This document shows, piece after piece, positions 1 through 9,878 of a stretch of 26,757 nt of DNA. Every line of letters begins with the position of its first letter. The first letter of the stretch is position 1. The DNA lies in assembly GCA_900095095.1 (NCBI GenBank), contig FMBT01000631.1, positions 1 through 26,757 on the forward strand, in the 5' to 3' direction. The notes beneath the pieces are model-generated. The model did no database searches. It worked only from the letters and a program-made list of their open reading frames with translations, and was not told the origin of the DNA. Both the position numbers and the translations under genes were made by a program. The DNA comes from Fragilariopsis cylindrus CCMP1102 (taxonomy: Eukaryota; Bacillariophyta; Bacillariophyceae; Bacillariales; Bacillariaceae).

Positions 1-67
1 TTCCACCATTATCCTCCTACTGGTATCATTCAGTTCATATTCTGATAATGATGGCAGTACGAGTAAA

Positions 68-268
68 TCACGATATGAACTCCTCTTCATCTTTCTCTTC
101 TTTTCTTCTACTTTTTCGTTCACGTCTACTTGTTGTTGAAGCATTGTCATCTTTACCAGTAGCATCGGCAAGTAAAGCTAAGGCATCCTCATTGCTGCCA
201 ATGTAGTTGTCATTGTCCAGCGTATTGTCAGCGGCGGGCTTCCTAATGAAGACCTTAAACCTTGGCAT
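68..268 (-). CDS. Small charged hypothetical ORF, possibly a first exon
   Basis: The open frame begins at an ATG at 268 and encodes 66 residues. The first ten residues are basic and hydrophobic. The middle is polar, and the end is highly charged (residues ~48-63 are mostly R, K and E). No domain, signal peptide or membrane helix is visible. It stops only 68 bases from the window edge, so it could be the 5' exon of a gene continuing to the left. Weak GT dinucleotides lie near its end, but none is a convincing donor. It is kept because the spacer to the next gene is long and the N-terminal half is not simple repeat. Whether it is a real gene is uncertain. Confidence 0.3.
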   Translation of the reverse strand: MPRFKVFIRKPAADNTLDNDNYIGSNEDALALLADATGKDDNASTTSRRERKSRRKEEKDEEEFIS

Positions 269-1456
269 GATTAATCGATGTTAGATAAGATAGCTGATGT
301 TGTTGGTAGTGGCGGTGCAGTTGCTATTGCTATTGCTATTGCTATGCTATTGGGGTACTGGCTGTGATTGTTAAATTACTGTACGCTGTACCGAACCTTC
401 CTCTCTTTTTGATTATTCTATTTTCCTTTCAGATGGATATATAGTATGCTTTTCTTCGTTGCTCTCAGAACACAAACAAAATAATGGATCAGATCCTTGA
501 AGAAGATTTGACGTATGAAGTATGCATGTCTAGCTAGACCTTTGATCACTGACAGTTGAAACGAACAATACTGTAGTACTGTTCTTTCGCATTTTTAGCA
601 TAGTTAGTTGTTGTTGGATAAAGCACGTGTGTCAAATTTTGGCTTTCATGTCAAACAAAGAATTTTCTCAATAGTAATACTATTGTTTTCGTTTACGTTG
701 ACTATTTATCATTAGCGGTGCTCCGTGATGCTATATTCATGTTCGCGTTTTGTGAAATATAGAGTAACAAGGAGTGTAGTAGATTTTGTATTGTGTTCTT
801 CTACATCTACGAAGCGTTGTATCGATGAGTAAGATTTGCAAGTTACTAAATAACCATAAAAAGCGATTTATATTAGATTAAATGTTTGTTGAGCGTATGT
901 ATGAAAAGAAATTTCTTTCATAAAAATGGGCGATACTGTTGAGTACAACAAAGGGCATATATATAAAGGACTACCATCAATGAAGAGAGACGGCGAACAT
1001 TCTTTTTTCATTCTTCGCTCGTCATTGAATGGCTGTGTGCAGCAGGCATGAAGTTGACAGAAAGACAGACAGACAGACATGATGTAATTGAAATGATGAA
1101 AAAATCAGGTTCAAATCGAATGAATCAATCGAATCAATCGAATCGATTAATGTCACGTGAGACAGACATGTGATTGGAAATAAGAAATACTGTACCTAAA
1201 ACATACACCGGTTAGGCGACGGTGAAAGGCAAAGGAAAGTGGAAAGCGAACAATGAGTTAGACTCGAGCACAATGACGGAAGAATAGATTTACTACAAGT
1301 CAAAAACAAGTAGGACAACTCCATCAACAGTCGATCAAGAAGTGAGTTTTTACGCAAGGCATTCTTGCTTCTTCTTATCTATTCCTGTGTTCCTTTTCCG
1401 TCGTTATACCCGCTGACGTAAAATCGTGTAACAGATAGAAAACAATACGAAATACA
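269..1456. other. Divergent intergenic spacer with microsatellites
   Basis: No supported gene lies here; the short minus-strand ORF around 868-1080 is not convincing. The spacer holds a TGCTAT-type hexamer run near 320-350, a (GACA)n run at 1063-1080, and an AATCAATCG-type repeat at about 1113-1150. The heptamer TACTGTA occurs at 377, 569 and 1188. A possible 5'-UTR intron for the gene at 1457 runs from GTGAGT near 1341 to an acceptor ending at 1435. Confidence 0.5.
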
Positions 1457-1804
1457 ATGTCGCCTGGTGGTTCATCATCAAGTAGAAATATATTTCTAGC
1501 ACTTAATATAGCCTTATCTGCTTACGTACCCTTTGAAATTGTTGCAAAGGCTACTGTTATATTAGGAATACTATTATTTGTGTGGGATCCAATTCCACCC
1601 TATTCACGATTAATTGCCATTATTTCTTGCCTCATTGTATTGAAATTAAATACATGGCATCGTACTTCAATTATTGACTATCAACATTTACAAGAACAAC
1701 AATCAATTGAAATTACTACAACTAATAATAATAATACTGAGACGAATCAAAACAACGACGACGACGACGTCAACGTCGATGCTGATAAAAAGAAGGATCA
1801 ATAA
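1457..1804 (+). CDS. Small membrane protein, two predicted helices, unknown function
   Basis: The frame encodes 115 residues. After a Ser-rich start (residues 1-10) come two hydrophobic stretches at about 11-42 and 47-63, joined by a short WDPIPPYSR turn. A hydrophilic tail rich in N, T, D and K follows. The pattern fits a hairpin-like two-helix integral membrane protein with a cytosolic acidic tail; I do not recognise a family. The ATG at 1457 follows an A-rich leader, and the hydrophobic part is not repetitive, which supports real coding. A second ORF begins 38 bp after the stop on the same strand. No splice pair joins the two convincingly, so I keep them separate. Confidence 0.6.
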   Translation: MSPGGSSSSRNIFLALNIALSAYVPFEIVAKATVILGILLFVWDPIPPYSRLIAIISCLIVLKLNTWHRTSIIDYQHLQEQQSIEITTTNNNNTETNQNNDDDDVNVDADKKKDQ

Positions 1805-1842
1805 ATAAGTTAAATAAATACGTCAAGTAACTGTAATTCAGG

Positions 1843-2361
1843 ATGGCACCAAGAACACGAACAAGACAACGAAAGGAACGTCGAAAATGGATTCGAAGGC
1901 AACAGCAGGAACAACAACAACAACAACAACCGGAAGCAGAAACAGAAATAGACGAGGGTGGTGGTGGTGGACGTGGGAATGTACGTGTTGATGCTGCTGC
2001 TGATGGTGAGTCTCGGATCATACATGATGGCAATGATGATGATGATGCCACAACAATGAGCAGTGGTGGCGGCAACGCAACTGCTGCTACTACTGCTGCT
2101 GCTGCTACTGATTCTAATTATGATCTTCAAGAACATAATATTGATAATAGTAATCATCCATCCGATTGTATTTGTATTTTAAGAAAGAATTCGCGAGGTA
2201 TGACATTCCTCCCGCCACCAATGATGATGTCTGGAACTGATGATAGTATGATGTATTGTGCTGATACAACAACATCAACAACGACAGTTTCCCAAACGAC
2301 AGCATCTACTGTTACTGCACATAAAGACAATACCACCAATAATAGTAACAACAAACGATGA
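1843..2361 (+). CDS. Low-complexity hypothetical ORF, Q/D/T-rich
   Basis: The frame encodes 172 residues. It starts with a strongly basic segment (residues 1-20, many R and K), followed by a Q run, a Gly run, Asp and Ala runs, and a Thr/Ser/Asn-rich end. Most of this is trinucleotide repeat (CAA, GGT, GAT, GCT, ACA), which also opens long frames on the opposite strand, so an artefactual ORF is possible. An in-frame TAA at 1834 precedes the ATG, so the start cannot be extended without splicing. It lies 38 bp after the small membrane protein gene. It could be its 3' UTR, a separate gene, or a broken-off tail. Confidence 0.3.
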   Translation: MAPRTRTRQRKERRKWIRRQQQEQQQQQQPEAETEIDEGGGGGRGNVRVDAAADGESRIIHDGNDDDDATTMSSGGGNATAATTAAAATDSNYDLQEHNIDNSNHPSDCICILRKNSRGMTFLPPPMMMSGTDDSMMYCADTTTSTTTVSQTTASTVTAHKDNTTNNSNNKR

Positions 2362-3295
2362 TGATAATGAAAATGATGATGATGATAAGCACAACCTCCG
2401 TAGTAGGTTGAGCACATGCAAAGGGGACCCATACTAGTACAGCACATATATAGTACACGCATTGTTCAAAACAACTAAGTAAAACTGTTCCCTCCCTTCC
2501 TCCCGAAACCTAGTCTTTAATTTGCTGTTACTATTACTATAGAAATATATTTGAAATCCTTCCCTCTTTTAGTCCGCATGAAACATCAAGGCATTGTGTA
2601 GTAGTGTAACAAATAATAAATAATACCATCGTCATGCACCAGCTTCTATTGGATTCATCTTTGTTACCGTACAGCAGACCACACTCACTCCTTATGGATG
2701 AGAATAGAATTCTTACAATAGACAAAATATTGACCACTGTATGTATAACCATCACTACTATTCTGTACATCTTATACCACTAGTACTAGTAGATCTGGTT
2801 AGCTAATTGTATCTTTTGGAGACACACTACCTGCTACAAAAGGGAGAAATGACAGAGGATTTGCATATGAATTCCATACAATGTATTTGCTTCTTCTCTC
2901 TATGCAAATTGCTCACTCCACGCACTCTTAGAATGTATGTCAACAGAAGCAACAACACCCAACAGTGACTCTGTATGTCCACTGGTCAGTTAAAATTATC
3001 TTTGTAGTAGTAGTATAATAAAACCTATCCTCCCTCCTTTTGTTTACTACACCTTGGTGACAGTGTGAAGGATGTTGTGTTGCAAAATGATGCAAGTTTC
3101 TAGTGATGATTTTATAATACATTGGTGGTGGGATATTATATTGGACTATCTATGCCTTGATAATGGCGCCTAATATCATCACTAGTACCACTTTGGTGTG
3201 TTACACCCCTCAAACAGTCATCGTTTATTTGAATTTTCGCGCCGGGGGATCTAGCGAAATGCGTAAATAAATCTCCGCGTGGAACTAGTAATTAA
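2362..3295. other. Gene-poor spacer
   Basis: No gene is supported; the short minus-strand ORFs here have no conserved-looking composition. Visible items are a GATGAT run just after the preceding ORF and a perfect palindrome-like ACTAGTACTAGT near 2779-2790. The spacer ends at the left end of the inverted-repeat element. Confidence 0.5.
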
Positions 3296-3500
3296 TATAA
3301 AAACTAAATAATGCCCAAAATTTTACTAGTATTTGTTACTGTAGTATATAATAATAACTTTAGCATCAAATATATACACCTAAAAAGTAATGTTTTTGGA
3401 AAATTAAACTATGAAGTTTTCAATTGATCTATTGGATGGAGAATTGTTATATTCCTTAGTCTCCTAAGTCTACTGGTATCTCACAATGTAGGCTCACACA
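3296..3500 (+). repeat. Left terminal inverted repeat
   Basis: This arm matches the reverse complement of 5281-5484 at roughly 87% by eye. It carries the shared block CACCTAAAAAGT and the inner block CTACTGGTATCTCACAATG. Similarity stops abruptly on both sides. Confidence 0.75.
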
Positions 3501-4803
3501 CAGCGCGCATCATCTTTTTATGAGATATCTTGTTCAGGACACAAACCAGGGTAGAACTTCCAGGAAAATGCATCTTTTTGGTCAGGGAGAGTTCCTCTAC
3601 CTTACCATATGTATAGGGTGGATACCTGGACCGGACTTTTGGGCGCTACGTATGTGTTATTCACACTGGAAGGTGGTGAAGGGTGTGATACAGCCTAGGA
3701 CATGGGAAAATGACCCATTTGGGGGGGTATGTGACCTAGTACATGCTCAAAAGGATGATTTGTCCCAAAGTAAGCACATGTGATTGACCATATACACCAA
3801 AGGGAATATAAACTTGGCAAGCTATGGGCAGGACCATGCTGATGTGGGCGCTAAAGGGAGAAAACCTGTTTTGGGTCCTAAATGACCCTTTTTGGGGCTT
3901 AGCATGCCCTGACACCTTCCTAACCTCCCTATAGCCCTAATCAATAGTTGGACCTTGTACCCATAGGTATAATGTTGAGCTCCATATGATCTTTCTAGGT
4001 TATTAGGTTTGCAATGATGGTGCATCACGGCCTTGATTACACGCACACTTGGCACTTAGAGAAATTGTGTGTTTTAATAGCGGTGGGTTTTGACCCGTGA
4101 CACCCCAAATATATGTATGGTTACCTAAAATAATGATAGAATCCAAGACATTTATAAATTAGGTTGGTGCTAAGCTATTTTTTTTGTGACTCAGCATACC
4201 TGGTATGGGCGCGGTAGCATCTCAAATATTTTTGCAACGTGCGCATTTTGGGCCATTTTATGTCTATTCTATTGTTCCCTGCCCGGCCACACCACCAATA
4301 TGGCAAATGTTTCAAGCATTGCTGGTGTATTTTGACCATATGCATATATGGAAGGTATCTGGGTGTTGAAACCATGGTCCAATTCCTTTTTTGATGTTGT
4401 AGCAGCCTATTTCTGAATGGTACTTTTGGGCATGGAAATATGACATGTTGGCCAAGAGGCAATGTTTGTGTTATGGAGGCAAGAATAAGGTAGATAGGAG
4501 GGATCATGACCCTTGGTGCATCTCCTATGGGTATGATATGGATGACTGGAAGGTATTTTGGTGCACCATGCTGGTTCTGGTACCTAAGGAGTGAAGGAGT
4601 GAAGTAGTTATCGATCTTATTATTCAAAGTTGTTTAATATTCCTCCAATAACCAAACTCCACTGGAAAATTTGTGGGATAAAAATGATACCAATTAGAAT
4701 TACTTTAGTCAGGGATGGTAGGAGGTAAACACATTCAATCTGTCTAGTACTGTTAAACCATTGTTTTTCATACCAACCTAAACCTAGCTCTGTTGTACAC
4801 CTA

Positions 4804-5237
4804 GTTGTTTGTGTGCCTACCACAACAGCAAAAAGAATTTTATTCCTCAACCAGACAAACAGAAAAGATGTAGGAGGCAAACACAATGTTCCTTTACACT
4901 ATGTGGATGTTTTTGCACCCAACCTATTTGGTGCTATCCTCTACAACCCTTTCAAATGAGATATTTTGTGGTTTATTTTGATTGAAAATCTTGTTATTTG
5001 TGTGCCTACCACATTAGCAAAAAGAATTTTATTCTTCAACCAGACAAACAGAAAAGATGTAGGAGGCAAACACAATGTTCCTTTACACTATGTGGATGTT
5101 TGTGCACCTCTCTTCAACCAGACAAACAGAAAAGATGTAGGAGGCAAACACAATGTTCCTTTACACTATGTGGATGTTTGTGCACCCAACCCATTTGGTG
5201 CTATCCTCTACAACCCTTTCAAATGAGATATTTTGTA
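4804..5237 (+). repeat. Direct repeats inside the element (three partial copies)
   Basis: A block starting near GTGTGCCTACCACA and running through CCAGACAAACAGAAAAGATG occurs at about 4804-4974 and again from 4993. The second copy contains a nearly perfect 78-bp tandem duplication, 5033-5110 and 5111-5188. The last copy then continues with the same 3' part as the first (TTTGGTGCTATCCTCTACAA) to about 5237. The 78-bp period keeps frame (26 codons), so short ORFs here repeat themselves. Confidence 0.85.
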
Positions 5238-5280
5238 GTGTGTACAGATACATTTTATATTCCCAAAATGTGTTGTGCTA

Positions 5281-5484
5281 TGTGTGAGCCTACATTGTGA
5301 GATACCAGTAGGCTTACAAGACTAGTGAATCTAACATTTCTCCATCCAATAGGTCAATTGTAAATTTCATAGTCTATCTTTACAAAAAAATGACTTTTTA
5401 GGTGTATATACTTGAGGCTAAAATTGTTATTATATACTATACTTACAAATACTAGTAAAATTTGGGCTTGATTTAGTTTTTATA
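5281..5484 (-). repeat. Right terminal inverted repeat
   Basis: This is the reverse-complement partner of 3296-3500. Its outer end is at the TATA preceding CTGAGAATTC; sequence outside that point does not match the left flank. Confidence 0.75.
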
Positions 5485-5893
5485 CTGAGAATTCATTTGG
5501 GGCTATTTTGTCCCCGAATACATTTTAGTGTCCCGTAATATATTTATTTTTGGGCCCCCTCTATGCTAATTTTATTCTAGCTATTAGATTATAAATTGTG
5601 AGTAGCATTAGCAACGGTGGAAGCAGTGTGGTGTACTGACAAATTTCTCATTGAAATGAAGATTTCATTATTAATAGACTATCATAATGCACATAAATCA
5701 TATATCCATCCATCCATCCATCCATCCATCCATCCATCCATCCATCAACAATACAGCAGATATCTCATTTGAATTTTACATTTATTCTCAATGTAGAAAC
5801 ATATTCGTTGTTTGCTGCAGCAGCAGCTGTGCTGTGAGAGAGAGATTGCTATTTTTTGTGAGGAAAAACATCCACCACTTACTTTTAACCTAC
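5485..5893. other. Spacer with tetranucleotide repeat
   Basis: No gene is seen here. The stretch separates the inverted-repeat element from the 3' end of the syntaxin-like gene and includes the ATCC microsatellite at 5704-5746. Confidence 0.5.
5704..5746 (+). repeat. (ATCC)n microsatellite
   Basis: About ten uninterrupted ATCC units lie about 150 bp beyond the 3' end of the syntaxin-like gene. Confidence 0.95.
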
Positions 5894-8350
5894 CTATCTT
5901 CTTCGTGATGACGACAATGGAGCAGAAGAAGAAGAGGAACGATGGCGACGATCAGAACTGGAATTACTACTCTTACTCTTACTCCTGCTGCTATATCGTC
6001 GTCGTCCTTGTTCTTTTCCTTGTTCAGAAGAAGAGGAATGATGACGATTCCGTGAAGTGGAGTTTTTACTTCGTTGGTGGTGCTGTCGTTCTTTAGTAGC
6101 ACTAGTGGGCGATTTTGATGGTGCCTTTTGTTTGTGATATACATAACTATCGTCGTCGTCGTTGTCGTCGTCAGTAGTATCATCATCCTCATCCTCATCA
6201 TCAAATAATTCTTCCGATTGTGGTGTACATGACATATGTTTACGAACAACTTCATCTAATTTTGGTACTACTAGTACATTTGACAGCAACTTGGTATTGG
6301 ATGATTTACTCCTACGACGCTGTGCTGCTGCTGCACCGCCGTACGCTTCTTGTACTTGATCAACGATATCACCAACCATAGTTTGTCCACGTTGATATAC
6401 ATCTTGTGCTGATTCTTTTACATTCTCTTGTAAATTTTCTAATTTCGATGGTGATAGTGGTAATATATTTTTCCATGGTGATGGAGAAGATTTTTTGTCT
6501 TTTTGTAATGTAGATGAGATCGTATCATCATCGTAGTAAGAATTACGAGTAGTATCGATGACGGATTCATCGTCATCCCTCCACCGCTCGTGATTATCAT
6601 GTGGTGGTGGTGGTGGTGGTGTTTGTTTTTGTTTTTGTTGTTGTGGTTTCTTCATATTTTTTCGACCATCCAAAATATCTGGACTGGAATCGTAATTATT
6701 ATTATTATGTTCAAATGATTGACTATTACTTTGACCAGGCGGTCCATGACACATCATACACGTAAGTATATCGGGATTCACTCTTCGACTACCACTACTA
6801 CCACCAAATGATTTACGACTACCTTCTTGATGATTAATCATATTATCAACGTGGTCTACATCTAAAACATTATTACCAGAAGATACACATAATTTCCACA
6901 TACCATGTTGTATTTGTTCTAATCCTGCTTTAGTGTCAATTTTAACTTCCTCATTAATATCTTCTAATTCATCGATTTGTTCCTGTTGATCATCCACCAA
7001 TCCAGCTAATTCACCATATATTTCATTTACTTTTTTCATTGATTGATTAATATTATCTACCTCAACTTGTCGTTCACGCATTGCACGATCAAAAAATTCT
7101 TCTTCTAAATTAGATGGAGTACCAGTAGTTTGTTTACCAGTTGTTAAATAGCTCACTTCTGCACGTTGACGTTGTTCAATGTCCACTATAATAGATTGCA
7201 ATTGTTCTGATGCGCGATAGTAATCACGTTGCAATTTTTTCCGTCCTGCCACTGCAAGTCCAGACTCTTCAGTTACTATTCCTTGTTGTTGTTGTTGTAG
7301 TTGTTGACCAAGAGCAATTTTTAAATCACGATTCGCATCTTGTGCTGATGTTAATAGTATCCTTGATCTCCACATGTCTTCTGGTGATGTAACGGCAGTA
7401 TCAGCTTTTGAAACGACATCTAATTCCCCGACCATTTTTTGAAATAAGGCAATTTCTGTTGATAATTTACATTTGACGAATTTTTTTGGTTCCTTTGATT
7501 TTTTTGATGATTCCCGCGGATAATTTTTCGTTTTGTTGATACTACTACTTCGATCGCCTTTCACACCACTACTTGTAGGAGGTAGTCGATTGCGACGACG
7601 GCCGTGAGTTCTAGGAGTATAATTTTTCTGTGACTGTGACTGTGGTTGTGGTATATTCTTATAGTGGTTAGGTAATCTTCTTCGTTGTTGGTTCTGGTTT
7701 TGTTGTTGTTGTTTTGACGGCGGATGTTCCGACTGTTGTCGTCGCCGTCGTCGCGACTGCCGTTGTTCTATATCTTCTTCTTCTTCTACATAATTCATTT
7801 TTTGATCCAAGCTAGTACTTTTATTAAGTCGAATAGAATAACTTCCATCATCATTATCATCATCTTTTGACCAACCATCATCATCATAGTCGTAGTCGCC
7901 TTCGGTGGATATAGATGTAGTTGAGGCTAATGATGCATCATTGCTATTGCTATTTTGCCCGACAATATCATCCATTAATGGTTTTTCAGTTACAGGACAT
8001 TGTAAATGATTTAATCGTGGTCGTACACCTCGATGAATATGATGGTCATGCAATGGAATTGCTCCCCCGTCACTCCTTCGTCGACGACTCGATGAAGACG
8101 ATGAAGAGGACGGCGGCCTGCTACTAGTACTCCTGTTTCTTACTTCGTCATTACCACTACTACTCGTAGTACTTTTTCTTCTAGATTTGGATTGCAATTG
8201 TGACGGTACACGGGATGGTGTTGTTAAAGTTGGATCAGAAGAATGCCGACGATTATTCGTCTTTGTCTGCGTTTGCTGTTGTGATGATACCGTCCCTGTA
8301 TTTTTCTTCAATGCCGCTATTGCATGTCGACCAAAATCCGAAAACGACAT
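5894..8350 (-). CDS. Syntaxin-like Qa-SNARE protein without a membrane anchor
   Basis: The single-exon frame encodes 818 residues. Residues 1-290 are Ser/Arg/Gln-rich and look disordered. Residues ~293-352 and ~370-405 look like the Habc helices of endosomal syntaxins (syntaxin-7/Pep12 type): the I-x-x-F-x-x-M-V-x-E-L start, then N-R-D-L-K. Residues ~425-486 look like a SNARE motif with regular heptads, including VNEIYGELAGLV followed by DDQQEQIDELE. Q455 falls where the ionic zero-layer Gln of Qa-SNAREs sits (VESQGEMID in syntaxin 1A). SNAREs drive membrane fusion and Qa members normally end in a membrane helix right after this motif. Here ~330 polar residues follow instead, with no hydrophobic helix. 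The tail has a possible amphipathic helix (~636-670) and several Cys residues, e.g. CMMC, that could be lipidated. Family membership is inferred from motif reading alone. The stop is TAG at 5894-5896. Confidence 0.72.
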   Translation of the reverse strand: MSFSDFGRHAIAALKKNTGTVSSQQQTQTKTNNRRHSSDPTLTTPSRVPSQLQSKSRRKSTTSSSGNDEVRNRSTSSRPPSSSSSSSSRRRRSDGGAIPLHDHHIHRGVRPRLNHLQCPVTEKPLMDDIVGQNSNSNDASLASTTSISTEGDYDYDDDGWSKDDDNDDGSYSIRLNKSTSLDQKMNYVEEEEDIEQRQSRRRRRQQSEHPPSKQQQQNQNQQRRRLPNHYKNIPQPQSQSQKNYTPRTHGRRRNRLPPTSSGVKGDRSSSINKTKNYPRESSKKSKEPKKFVKCKLSTEIALFQKMVGELDVVSKADTAVTSPEDMWRSRILLTSAQDANRDLKIALGQQLQQQQQGIVTEESGLAVAGRKKLQRDYYRASEQLQSIIVDIEQRQRAEVSYLTTGKQTTGTPSNLEEEFFDRAMRERQVEVDNINQSMKKVNEIYGELAGLVDDQQEQIDELEDINEEVKIDTKAGLEQIQHGMWKLCVSSGNNVLDVDHVDNMINHQEGSRKSFGGSSGSRRVNPDILTCMMCHGPPGQSNSQSFEHNNNNYDSSPDILDGRKNMKKPQQQKQKQTPPPPPPHDNHERWRDDDESVIDTTRNSYYDDDTISSTLQKDKKSSPSPWKNILPLSPSKLENLQENVKESAQDVYQRGQTMVGDIVDQVQEAYGGAAAAQRRRSKSSNTKLLSNVLVVPKLDEVVRKHMSCTPQSEELFDDEDEDDDTTDDDNDDDDSYVYHKQKAPSKSPTSATKERQHHQRSKNSTSRNRHHSSSSEQGKEQGRRRYSSRSKSKSSNSSSDRRHRSSSSSAPLSSSRRR

Positions 8351-9878
8351 TTTATATATTTCTAATTTTTGGTACAGTATGCTCTTCCATTTGAAAGGAG
8401 TGATATCGTTTGTTGGTAGTGCTAGTTACTATTATGTCCTTTTATTGGATGCCAATCATTGCTGGTATTTTCGATAGTCTTGTCTTACTAGGAGAGTTAG
8501 AGAGTACAGTTACTTGACTTGGAGTTGTTTTGTTTGCTTGCCCTTTGTAAAGAAAAATCTAATCATCATTCTTAGCTACAGTATTTATTTGTGGAGTAAT
8601 TTATATTTTGTCTTTCCATACTCGATCATACAACGGTTTTTCAGTTAACGGTATGTATCAACAATTATTAATTATGTGTTTGTTTTTAAGTCGTCGCCAA
8701 AGAAGCGTTGGATTTGACTCGACTCAGTCGACTAGATTCAAATGTCATGGCTTCATTCTGATTTCTTTTTGTCTGCGGTACTAAGTTAGTGTCAATAATT
8801 ATATAATATAATTAATATTTTGTACTGTATCAACGCATACTTCGTATTACTGTATGATAATTCCCCCTCCCCCCCTCACCAATTACCGGTATCACCGAAG
8901 AGATAAAACTCGACTCACTCGGACATCACCATGGAAATGCACGCACCTAATAACAGCCTCTGAACAATTTAACAGAACTTTTTACTACTACTGTACGTAA
9001 CTCTTGATACTACAACCGTGTGTTGTGCGATTACCCGCACGCTTAAATTAAGAATAATAGCCTATTATGATGATACTAAACTCAAGATTCAATCTAGATT
9101 CAATGACATTCCTTCGCTTGTGTTGTTGTTAATTCGACGTATATAAATGGAGTGCGATGCGAATTACGTAATGCATACACTGTATCTTCCGTCTTTTTAT
9201 TCATCACATACTATTACATTAGGCCTTTTCATGAAACATACATCCTACTACCGGTAGTACATTTCAGCCTCCAACAGCAAAACGAGAAGCAATAGGGAGT
9301 AACGTAATAAAAGAGCCTTATCACGTGACGGAAGCACACACCTCATTTTTTAACTCAACTCTCCTCTTTTGCATCTTTTCTTCTGCTCACCTCCGAACTA
9401 AGAAGTCGCAAAACTTCCAACTGACACTTCAGTTCTCATAAGTACTACGTCGTCGAAGAGAAAAGACAACGAGCATTATATAACCGAGACAAAGACAAAG
9501 ACAGACAACTTTTGTTTTTCATTACACAATTGAAATTCTAAAGAAGAGAAGAGGTGTAAGTTATTTTAATTTAATTTAATTTAATTTAATTTAATTGAAT
9601 TGCGTCCGTCGTACGTCGTCTAGTGTGTTGCAGGTGTTGGTAGTTACAATACTCTAGTTCAAACGATCATTCAAAAGAGACTCTATACCGTACGTACATA
9701 GAGGCACTGTACTCGGTGCTCGTCTACCTCTGGCTCTCGTCTCGCTCTGGTTCATCCTCCACACTGTCTCACTCACTCACTCACTCGGTCTCTCACTCTT
9801 TTTTTTTTAAACTGCATTTTCGTTTTCTCTCGTCCTTAATAGACCACAAAAAAAACGAGAGCAGTGACTTTTGAAAGA
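8351..9878. promoter_or_regulatory. 1.5 kb divergent intergenic region
   Basis: This region separates the syntaxin-like gene (minus) from the cysteine protease gene (plus) and must hold both promoters. No ORF of note is present. The TACTGTA/TACAGTA heptamer occurs five times (8373, 8577, 8823, 8848, 8989), the first only 23 bases from the syntaxin-like ATG. A 12-bp palindrome ACTACCGGTAGT lies at about 9247. TATA-like sequences occur near 9140 (TATATAAAT) and 9476 (TTATATAAC). A (TTAAT)n run is at 9566-9595 and an ACTC run near 9769. The exact transcription starts cannot be read. Confidence 0.45.
9566..9595 (+). repeat. (TTAAT)n microsatellite
   Basis: About six pentanucleotide units lie in the probable 5' leader or promoter of the protease gene. 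Confidence 0.9.

Larger units (their letters stand above)
3296..5484. mobile_element. DNA-transposon-like element with ~205 bp terminal inverted repeats
   Basis: The reverse complement of 5281-5484 aligns with 3296-3500 over its whole length with about 26 differences by hand alignment, starting TATAAAAACTAAAT and ending GTAGGCTCACACA. The enclosed ~1.8 kb has only fragmented ORFs, and I recognise no transposase, so this looks non-autonomous or decayed. A TTAA sits directly outside the left end (3292-3295), but no matching TTAA lies outside the right end, so no target-site duplication can be confirmed. Direct repeats fill the right part (4804-5237). Long inverted repeats suggest a Mutator-like or foldback type, but this is inference. 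Confidence 0.7.

Noticed and set aside
868-1080. 70-residue Cys-rich minus-strand ORF upstream of the small membrane protein
   Set aside because: It starts inside a GACA microsatellite and shows no signal, domain or splice context.
1770-2157. Two minus-strand ORFs overlapping the 1843-2361 region
   Set aside because: They are reverse readings of trinucleotide repeats (Ser and Cys runs) with no independent support.
4175-4627. 150-residue minus-strand ORF inside the inverted-repeat element
   Set aside because: No domain or transposase motif can be seen, and no other frame supports it. It is more likely chance openness in decayed sequence.
3292-5484. piggyBac classification of the element from the TTAA at its left edge and a Cys-rich frame
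   Set aside because: There is no TTAA at the right edge, the long terminal repeats are atypical, and the Cys pattern does not match a known transposase tail well enough.
6162-6359. Plus-strand ORFs antisense to the syntaxin-like gene
   Set aside because: They are antisense readings of Asp/Ser/Gln codon runs; the minus-strand frame is open for 818 codons and carries the recognisable motifs.
9864-9878. GTG start for the protease frame five codons upstream
   Set aside because: GTG starts are not expected in a eukaryotic nuclear gene; the first ATG at 9879 leads straight into a plausible N-terminus.
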